A stretch of 26,400 nucleotides of DNA, from assembly GCA_034505235.1 (NCBI GenBank), contig JAPDQY010000080.1, positions 1 through 26,400 on the forward strand. Direction: 5' to 3'. Shown here one piece after another: positions 20,835-26,400 of the stretch. The notes under the pieces were generated by a model. That model was given only the letters and a program-made list of their open reading frames with translations. It had not been told where the DNA came from and made no database searches. Origin of the DNA: Coneutiohabitans thermophilus. GTDB taxonomy: Bacteria > Zhuqueibacterota > Zhuqueibacteria > Zhuqueibacterales > Zhuqueibacteraceae. A program made the position numbers and the translations under genes. Numbering within the stretch: position 1 is the stretch's first letter; the number at the start of each line of letters is the position of its first letter.

Positions 20835-23800
20835 ATGTTCAGGAGATTGTTCGACACGGCACAGGGAGTGACAAGCCGAGGGCAAGGAAAGTGTTGCTGT
20901 AATGAAGCGCGGCCTGCCGCTGCAGGGCGTGGTGCCGGGAAAAAAGCCGCCGGCCCGGCGCTGCCGGCTTGCCGTCCGCACCGGGGCGTGCTGATGTTCT
21001 TTGTCATGCTTTCGTTCCTGGCGGGTGCGGCGTCAGGGTCCGCCCAGGAGATTCGCGAATGGCTCGTTCTCGGTTCTTTCTCTGCGGAGAAAGGCCGGGG
21101 GCTGGGGGATGATTTCACCGGCAATGACGCGGGCATTCGGCCGCATGGCGGGCTGGTTACCGCCGGCAAAAGCTGGCGGCATTATGCCACACCCCAGGCC
21201 CACCTCGACTTTCTCGACCTGATGCTGGATTTCTTCCCGGTGGAGCATGTCGTGGCCTATGCGCATTGCTACGTCCACAGCCCGGCACGCGACAGCGCAG
21301 TGACGCTGATCGTCAGCTACGATGACTTTGCCGCTCTCCGGGTCAACGGCCGGCCGGTGTGGATGCAAAAAGAGCGGCGTGCCAACCGCCTGGAGCAGGA
21401 CACGGTGACGATCACGCTGCAAAAAGGCTGGAATGCGCTGTTGTTCAAAGTGATGAACGGTGTCGGGGAATGGTCGCTTGCCGCACGTTTTATCAATGCC
21501 ACGGGCTTGACAGTGCAGGCGGAGACACCGGAGCGCCTGACCACGATTCCACGCGCCGATCCGGAATTGATTCGTATCCGCAAGATCGAGCCGGCGGAGA
21601 AAGCCATCTTCACGGTGGACAATCGCCCGGCCCTGCAATTTCGTACGGTGATCTACAATCCTCAACAGCAACCGCTGGGCGCCTGCCGTGCCCGGCTGCT
21701 GGCACGCAATGGCAAGGCAGTGGGCGGGGAAGCGGTGTTTGAGCTGCATGCCGGTGAAATTCGTGCCGTTTACTTCACGGTGCCGGTGAGCGCCATTCTC
21801 AACAGCTTTCAGGCCTCCGGGGCCTGGCAGATGCGGCTGCAGTTCAACAATTATGAAGTGAAGCGGGTGGTGCCGCTGCAATACGATGCACGGCTGCTGG
21901 ACAAGATTCTGGGCAGCTTCGAAGTCGATGGCGTCGAACCGCTCGCCAGCAACGGCAGCAGCGGGTTTCGCCGCGTGTTGTTCGTGCCGTGGGAATGGGC
22001 GGGCATGCCGCTTTATGTTTCGGCAGACCTGGGTTCCGCCACCGGCACGGTGTTGATCAACGGCGAGCAGCGGCTGTTCAATCATCGTGGGTACACCGGC
22101 GATCTGTTCCTCACCGACAGCGCCGAGGTGGCGGCGCGCTACGAAATCGTGGTGCATGCCGGCACCGGCCACGCCAGCCGCGCGGCGGGGGAGACCACAA
22201 CCGCCGCTGACAGCGGGATTCCCGTGCCGCACCTCACCATTGCGGTCGAAAACCTTGCTCTGCGGCGCTATCTCTCCGCGGCGGCGTTGTTGCAGCAGTA
22301 TCGCGGCGATGAAATCGCGGAGCAGAAGACGCTCGATGAGAAAATGTTCGCGGCGCTCAAAGCGCGCGATGTTGCCACCCTCAACCAACTCATTGACGAG
22401 GCACATGCCAAACTGCCGCAGGTGCCGGAAGCCGAGCTGAAAGTTCCCGAAGTGAGTCTGATCGGCAATGCGCATGTCGATCTCGGCAAGTCGGCCGATG
22501 TCCATGCCGGCATGCAGCAATATCGCGCCACTTTCGCGCAGGTGATCAAGAACTTTGCGAAGTATCCCGGGTTTCATTTTTCCCAGGCACATGCCTCGAC
22601 CTACTGGTGGGTCGAGCAAAACGATCCGCAACTCTTCACCGCCATCACCGAAGCCGTGCAGCAGAAGCGCTGGGAAATTGTGGGCGGCAGTTGGGCGGAA
22701 AGTGACATGAATCTGCCCGCCGGTGAAAGCCTGGCGCGCCAGTTTCTTTACGGCAAGCGCTACCTGAAGGCCAAGTTCGGCGTGGAATCGAAAGTGGCGT
22801 GGATGCTGGACAGCTTCGGCCACGCGGTGAGTGTGCCGCAGCTCCTCAAGAAGAGTGGCATGCGCAGCTACGTGTTTTACCAGCCGTGGGAATCCATGCG
22901 GCTGTTCGAATGGGAGGGCCTCGATGGCAGCCGGGTGCTGGGTTATCGGCCGCCGGAGCAATTCGATCTGCCGCTCACCCGCGATGAAGGGCGGCACGCC
23001 CTGGCGGCCAACCAGCGTTTTGGCTGGCCCAAGGCGGCCCGGCTTTACGGCGTGGGCAGCAGCCCCGCCAGCCGGGACATTCGTCTGGCGGAAGATCTGG
23101 CCTATCTCACCGCCGGGCGGGCAAATCACCCCGCCGTGCCCTCGGTGCGCATGACCGGTGCGCGCGGCTTTTTCGAAGAATTGGAAACCGCCAAACCCCG
23201 ACTGGGCGTGCATCGGGACGAGATCAATTTCACCGCGCGGGGCGCGTGGGTGAACAATGCCCGGTTGAAGCGCAGTCATCGCCGCAGCGAAATGGCCCTG
23301 CCTGCGGCGGAAGCCTTCGCCTTGATTGCACGGTCATATGGCTTCACTTATCCGCAGGGCGAATTCACCCAGCAATGGCGCAATGTTCTCTTCAATCAAT
23401 CACAAAGCATTTTGGCCGGCGCCACCAGCAGCGGCGTGAGTGAAGATGCCCTGCGCTCCTATCGCGAAGCCACGGAGACCGCCAAGGCCGCGCTGGACAA
23501 GGCCATGACGCGCATCGAGACCGCTATCAACACCAAATCGGCCAACGGCTCGGAGAAAGCCCTGGTGGTCTACAATCCGCTCAACTGGCCACGCACTGAT
23601 GTCGTGGAAGTGGACGTCACCGTGCCGCCGCCACCACCTGAAAAACCGGTGGTCACGAAGACCAAACGCGGTAAAAAGGCCGCCACGGCAGACTCGACCC
23701 AGATGAAGACGCCGCTGCCCTACTTCCGTGAGGCCGCCGGGGCACGCCTGCCGGCACAAATTCTTCTGCGTGACTCGACGGCCGAAGGCATTCATTACAA

Positions 23801-24911
23801 GCTGCTCTTCCTGCCGGAGAATGTGCCGGCGCTCGGTTACAAGGTCTATTGGCTGGAATGGCTCAAACAGGAGGTCGAGATTCCCGGCCGGGCGCGCATC
23901 GATCTCCCGTCATTGGCCATGAACAACGGGTTCTTCACCGTGCGCCTGGATTCCGCCACCGGCGGGCTGCTGCGGCTGGTGGACAGCCGGCAAAACCGCG
24001 AATGGATGGCTGCGGCCGGCGGCCTGGAAATGCTGGGGGAACGCAACACCCCGCAGTCCGCGCTGGAATTGGAATATGATGGCCGGCGCGAAATCGTACG
24101 CATGTCGGCGCGGCCGGAGATCATTGAAGCCGGGCCGCTGCGCGCGCGCTTGCGGACATATTTGTCTCATGGCAACACCACCTTGCGGCAGGATTATGTG
24201 ATTTACGCCAATCTCCCGCGGCTGGAATTGCAATATACCGGCCGCTGGCAGGAACAGGACAAGGTCCTGAAAGTCGGTTTTCCGTTCTATGTCCCGGACA
24301 GCCGCGCCATGTTCGAGATTCCCTTTGGCGCCATGGCACGCGCGATGAACGGCGAGGAAGTGCCCATGCAGAAATGGCTCGATCTTTCCAACGAGCAATT
24401 TGGGGTCACCGTGGTGAATGACGGCAAGTACAGCGTCGATGTCAAGGACGGGTTCGTGCGGGTAACCGCCCTGCGCGGCGCCACGCCCCTGGACCAGGGT
24501 GAGCAGCAATTCAACCTCGCCATCCTGCCGCATGAAGGCGATTGGAAGCAGGCCATTCAGGCCGGCTATGGCTTCAACCAGCCCCTGATTGCGCGCCTCG
24601 TCGAGCAGCATGCCGGCACCCTGCCGCCGGCCTTCAGCTTTGTCAGCATCGAACCGCGCAACGTGGTGCTGTCGGCGCTGAAGAAAGCCGAAGATGACGA
24701 CAGTTGGATCATCCGCCTGTTTGAAAGCACGGGCACGGCGGTGAATGCCAGCATTACGCTGCCCTTCTCCGCCACCGCGGTGAGTGAGGTCAATTTGATC
24801 GAATGGGAAGACAAGCCGCTGCCACTCTCCGGCCCGCGTTTGACGGTGACGCTTGCGCCCTGGGAAGTCAAAACTCTCAAGGTGAAAGGGCAACCTGTTT
24901 CGCAGCAGTGA
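20835..24911 (+). CDS. Large secreted GH38 alpha-mannosidase-like protein with altered zinc site
   Basis: 1358 residues. The start at 20835 has a strong AGGAGG 5 nt upstream. The hydrophobic signal segment (MFFVMLSFLAGAASGSAQ) begins only at residue 54, so ATG 20994 is possible but has no Shine-Dalgarno. Residues about 75-530 are beta-sandwich-like with a sugar-binding-type RVNGRPVWMQ stretch. The GH38 catalytic domain follows: AHVD (zinc ligands His547, Asp549), GGSWAESDMN, and WMLDSFGH with nucleophile Asp659. The helical domain motif normally NQFHDILPG reads NQSQSILAG (855-863), so the usual zinc-ligand His is Gln857. The C-terminal beta domains contain a Pro/Lys-rich insert (about 931-955). 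GH38 enzymes hydrolyse alpha-mannosides; the family call is firm, activity is not. It is envelope or secreted. Confidence 0.85.
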   Translation: MFRRLFDTAQGVTSRGQGKCCCNEARPAAAGRGAGKKAAGPALPACRPHRGVLMFFVMLSFLAGAASGSAQEIREWLVLGSFSAEKGRGLGDDFTGNDAGIRPHGGLVTAGKSWRHYATPQAHLDFLDLMLDFFPVEHVVAYAHCYVHSPARDSAVTLIVSYDDFAALRVNGRPVWMQKERRANRLEQDTVTITLQKGWNALLFKVMNGVGEWSLAARFINATGLTVQAETPERLTTIPRADPELIRIRKIEPAEKAIFTVDNRPALQFRTVIYNPQQQPLGACRARLLARNGKAVGGEAVFELHAGEIRAVYFTVPVSAILNSFQASGAWQMRLQFNNYEVKRVVPLQYDARLLDKILGSFEVDGVEPLASNGSSGFRRVLFVPWEWAGMPLYVSADLGSATGTVLINGEQRLFNHRGYTGDLFLTDSAEVAARYEIVVHAGTGHASRAAGETTTAADSGIPVPHLTIAVENLALRRYLSAAALLQQYRGDEIAEQKTLDEKMFAALKARDVATLNQLIDEAHAKLPQVPEAELKVPEVSLIGNAHVDLGKSADVHAGMQQYRATFAQVIKNFAKYPGFHFSQAHASTYWWVEQNDPQLFTAITEAVQQKRWEIVGGSWAESDMNLPAGESLARQFLYGKRYLKAKFGVESKVAWMLDSFGHAVSVPQLLKKSGMRSYVFYQPWESMRLFEWEGLDGSRVLGYRPPEQFDLPLTRDEGRHALAANQRFGWPKAARLYGVGSSPASRDIRLAEDLAYLTAGRANHPAVPSVRMTGARGFFEELETAKPRLGVHRDEINFTARGAWVNNARLKRSHRRSEMALPAAEAFALIARSYGFTYPQGEFTQQWRNVLFNQSQSILAGATSSGVSEDALRSYREATETAKAALDKAMTRIETAINTKSANGSEKALVVYNPLNWPRTDVVEVDVTVPPPPPEKPVVTKTKRGKKAATADSTQMKTPLPYFREAAGARLPAQILLRDSTAEGIHYKLLFLPENVPALGYKVYWLEWLKQEVEIPGRARIDLPSLAMNNGFFTVRLDSATGGLLRLVDSRQNREWMAAAGGLEMLGERNTPQSALELEYDGRREIVRMSARPEIIEAGPLRARLRTYLSHGNTTLRQDYVIYANLPRLELQYTGRWQEQDKVLKVGFPFYVPDSRAMFEIPFGAMARAMNGEEVPMQKWLDLSNEQFGVTVVNDGKYSVDVKDGFVRVTALRGATPLDQGEQQFNLAILPHEGDWKQAIQAGYGFNQPLIARLVEQHAGTLPPAFSFVSIEPRNVVLSALKKAEDDDSWIIRLFESTGTAVNASITLPFSATAVSEVNLIEWEDKPLPLSGPRLTVTLAPWEVKTLKVKGQPVSQQ

Positions 24912-25269
24912 GCAAGAAAGCCCGGCTCCTGCTGCACCGCGATCACCTGGTGGGCGGGAGCCGGCAATCAGGTTGTAAACTTCGGGGTATCCGTCCCCAA
25001 GGTGTTCTTCAGGAAGCAGGAGGGAGCATGGCCGAAACCGGATTTCGGTCTTTCTTGTCAATCTCATTGCCGGCCGCTCTGGCCGGGTCCGCCTCTATTG
25101 GAGAAAGCGGCGCCCTGCCGGCACGTGGAGAGATTTCATCTGCTGCCGGCCCGCTTCGATTTGCATCCCTCCGCCCGTTCCCGCCAGCGACCACACCGTT
25201 GCGATGTCGAAATCCCGTTGCCGTGAGGCATCCGTTCTTCTCCACAATCAATCACGCCTGGATGAGCAA
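24912..25269. other. Spacer between the two GH38 genes
   Basis: This 358-bp stretch begins with an inverted repeat, CCGGCTCC (24922-24929) with GGAGCCGG (24957-24964), with no T tract. It then contains a strong Shine-Dalgarno and ATG at 25028 opening a possible small ORF, listed separately. Confidence 0.5.
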
Positions 25270-25273
25270 ATGA
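25028..25273 (+). CDS. Possible small ORF overlapping the second GH38 start
   Basis: 81 codons. AGGAGG (25018-25023) lies 4 nt before the ATG, and the TGA stop overlaps the ATG of the following GH38 gene by 4 nt (ATGA, 25270-25273), the layout of translational coupling. The product (begins MAETGFRSFLSISLPAALAG) has a short hydrophobic stretch and then a Pro/Arg/Ser-rich sequence with no recognised domain, which argues against a folded protein. It may be a leader ORF that controls GH38 translation, or a chance open frame. I recognise no family. Confidence 0.35.
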   Translation: MAETGFRSFLSISLPAALAGSASIGESGALPARGEISSAAGPLRFASLRPFPPATTPLRCRNPVAVRHPFFSTINHAWMSK

Positions 25274-26400
25274 TCTACACCAGCCCCTACACGCACAAAG
25301 TTCGCAAAGGCAGCGTGCTTGCCGCCAAGAAAGTCCGCTTCAAGTTCCATGTGGTCTCACATACCCACTGGGATCGCGAGTGGTACAGCACGTTTCAGCA
25401 GTATCGCATGCGTCTGGTGCGCCTGATGGACCGCCTGCTGGACTTGCTCGAACGCACGCCCGAGTTTCGCTATTTCGTTCTCGACGGCCAAACCATCGTG
25501 CTGGAGGATTACCTGGAGATCCGGCCGGAGAATCGCGAGCGGCTGCGCAATCTGGTGCAAGCCGGACGGCTGGAGATCGGGCCGTGGTATGTGCTGCCCG
25601 ATGAATTTCTCGTCAGCGGTGAAGCCCTGATTCGCAACTTGATGACCGGGCAACGGGTGGGGTTTCCCTTCGGTGGCGTGATGAAAGTCGGCTACAGCCC
25701 GGACTCTTTTGGGCATGTGGCGCAACTGCCGCAGATTCTGCGCGGCTTTCAAATCGACAATTTCATTTTCACCCGCGGCATGGGCGATGAGCAGGATGCG
25801 CTGGGCACGGAGTTTCTCTGGGTCGCGCCCGATGGCAGCCGGGTGCTGGCCGTCAATCAATTCAAATCCTATTGCAATGGCAAACAAATTGGCTTCGAAT
25901 CCGGCCCGGTGGCCGCCACGGAGGCACCGCGTTTCGATCTGGTGGTCGACTTTTTCAAGCAGGAAGCCCAGGCGCTCGGCGCGGTGGCCAAGCCGGGCAC
26001 GGACGACACCCGTCACCTGCTGATCAACAACGGCTGTGATCATCTCGAGCCGCAGGCCGACCTGCCCCGCATTCTTTCCTATGCCAACACCGTGCTGCCG
26101 GACAGCCAGGTGGAGCACACCACCTTCTCGCGTTTTGTACACACGCTGCGCCGTGCCGGTTTGTCGCTGGCCGACTGGTCCGGAGAAATTCATGCCAGCA
26201 AGCATCATGACGTGCTTGCCGGCGTGTTGTCGGCTCGTGTTTATCTCAAGCAGCAAAATGATGCCTGCGAAAGTCTGCTGACCCGGCAGGCGGAGCCGCT
26301 GGCCCGGGTGGCTCAGGACTGCCGGGCTGTGGGAGTCAGGGTTGGCGAAGTGAGGGGCGATGCCGCCGATACTCCGGTGGCCCAGGAGATGGTGGCAGAG
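25270..26400 (+). CDS. GH38 alpha-mannosidase, N-terminal part (runs off the right edge)
   Basis: The 377 codons in the window have no stop. No signal peptide is visible, so it is probably cytoplasmic. The catalytic domain starts almost at once: VVSHTHWDREWY gives zinc ligands His33 and Asp35 with the following Trp, GRLEIGPWYVLPDE is the mid-domain signature, and YSPDSFGH holds nucleophile Asp145. Later INNGCDHLEPQ and WSGEIHASKHHDVLAGVLSARVYLKQ read as the C-terminal part of the catalytic domain and the helical domain. This is a canonical bacterial GH38 enzyme releasing mannose from alpha-mannosides. The start codon overlaps the stop of a possible small ORF; the Shine-Dalgarno directly before it is weak (GGATGAG). 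It probably works with the secreted GH38 protein upstream on mannose-containing glycans. Confidence 0.92.
   Translation, partial: MIYTSPYTHKVRKGSVLAAKKVRFKFHVVSHTHWDREWYSTFQQYRMRLVRLMDRLLDLLERTPEFRYFVLDGQTIVLEDYLEIRPENRERLRNLVQAGRLEIGPWYVLPDEFLVSGEALIRNLMTGQRVGFPFGGVMKVGYSPDSFGHVAQLPQILRGFQIDNFIFTRGMGDEQDALGTEFLWVAPDGSRVLAVNQFKSYCNGKQIGFESGPVAATEAPRFDLVVDFFKQEAQALGAVAKPGTDDTRHLLINNGCDHLEPQADLPRILSYANTVLPDSQVEHTTFSRFVHTLRRAGLSLADWSGEIHASKHHDVLAGVLSARVYLKQQNDACESLLTRQAEPLARVAQDCRAVGVRVGEVRGDAADTPVAQEMVAE

Noticed and set aside
20162..21169. 335-codon open frame on the minus strand over the 1-kb spacer
   Set aside because: It runs across the AT-rich spacer and into the GH38 gene antisense. It has no ribosome site, Ser/Ala/Lys patchwork composition and no motif.
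21033..23279. 748-codon open frame on the minus strand
   Set aside because: Antisense shadow of the GH38 gene; no domain and typical mirror-frame composition.
24922..24964. Inverted repeat after the large GH38 gene read as a terminator
   Set aside because: The stem is 8 bp but the loop is 27 nt and there is no T tract on either strand. I list it only as a repeat in the spacer.
1..26400. CRISPR array, phage or transposase genes
   Set aside because: I looked for regularly spaced direct repeats, integrases and IS transposases on both strands and found none; the inverted repeats are short and irregularly placed.

Overview
The window looks like a stretch of ordinary chromosome from a GC-rich (about 60% by eye) Gram-negative bacterium. 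Evidence for an outer membrane is a TonB-dependent receptor ending in a terminal Phe and several lipoproteins with lipobox signal peptides. One lipoprotein has the linker CSDRPRNNPLDPANP right after its lipid-anchored Cys, a style I associate with KSB1/Calditrichota-type members of the FCB group. A few intergenic spacers also carry the TAnnTTTG promoter word known from Bacteroidetes. The taxonomic placement is inference. I see no phage, insertion sequence, CRISPR array, rRNA or tRNA.

Left part (1-8758, all minus strand). In transcription order: an FN3/beta-propeller lipoprotein (7427-8758); then a partner-switching module made of a STAS anti-sigma-antagonist (6756-7109), an RsbW-like kinase coupled to it by a 4-nt overlap (6289-6759), a double-GAF PP2C phosphatase (4167-6131) and a response-regulator PP2C phosphatase (2934-4079). 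After a probable terminator come purC (1795-2700), a B12-binding-type radical SAM protein (193-1668) and the start of another lipoprotein (1-118). The module has two phosphatases with different sensory inputs acting on one antagonist/kinase pair, and no sigma factor gene is visible in the window.

Middle (9123-16712). A Rep-like SF1 helicase (+) is divergent from the lipoprotein, with back-to-back promoters. A TonB-dependent receptor (+) follows, preceded by a spacer with competing hairpins. A DedA/YqaA-type membrane protein (-) converges on it across a palindromic terminator. A small SEC-C zinc protein (+) and a glycerol-3-phosphate dehydrogenase (-) end tail-to-tail.

Right part (17199-26400, all plus strand). 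A compact three-gene cassette holds a TSUP exporter, an 81-residue membrane protein and a lipoprotein, with 4-nt and 14-nt overlaps. A hypothetical secreted protein with a terminator follows, then a gene-poor 1-kb spacer with long inverted repeats and a good promoter. A very large secreted GH38 alpha-mannosidase-like protein comes next; it lacks the usual C-terminal zinc-ligand His. A possible 81-codon ORF then overlaps by ATGA the start of a second, canonical GH38 alpha-mannosidase that runs off the end. The spacers of this half are rich in short perfect inverted repeats, some sharing sequence words, which suggests a degenerate dispersed intergenic repeat.

Most genes are standard families. 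The points I rate highest are the altered GH38 active site, the two-input partner-switching module, the TSUP cassette and the structured spacers.
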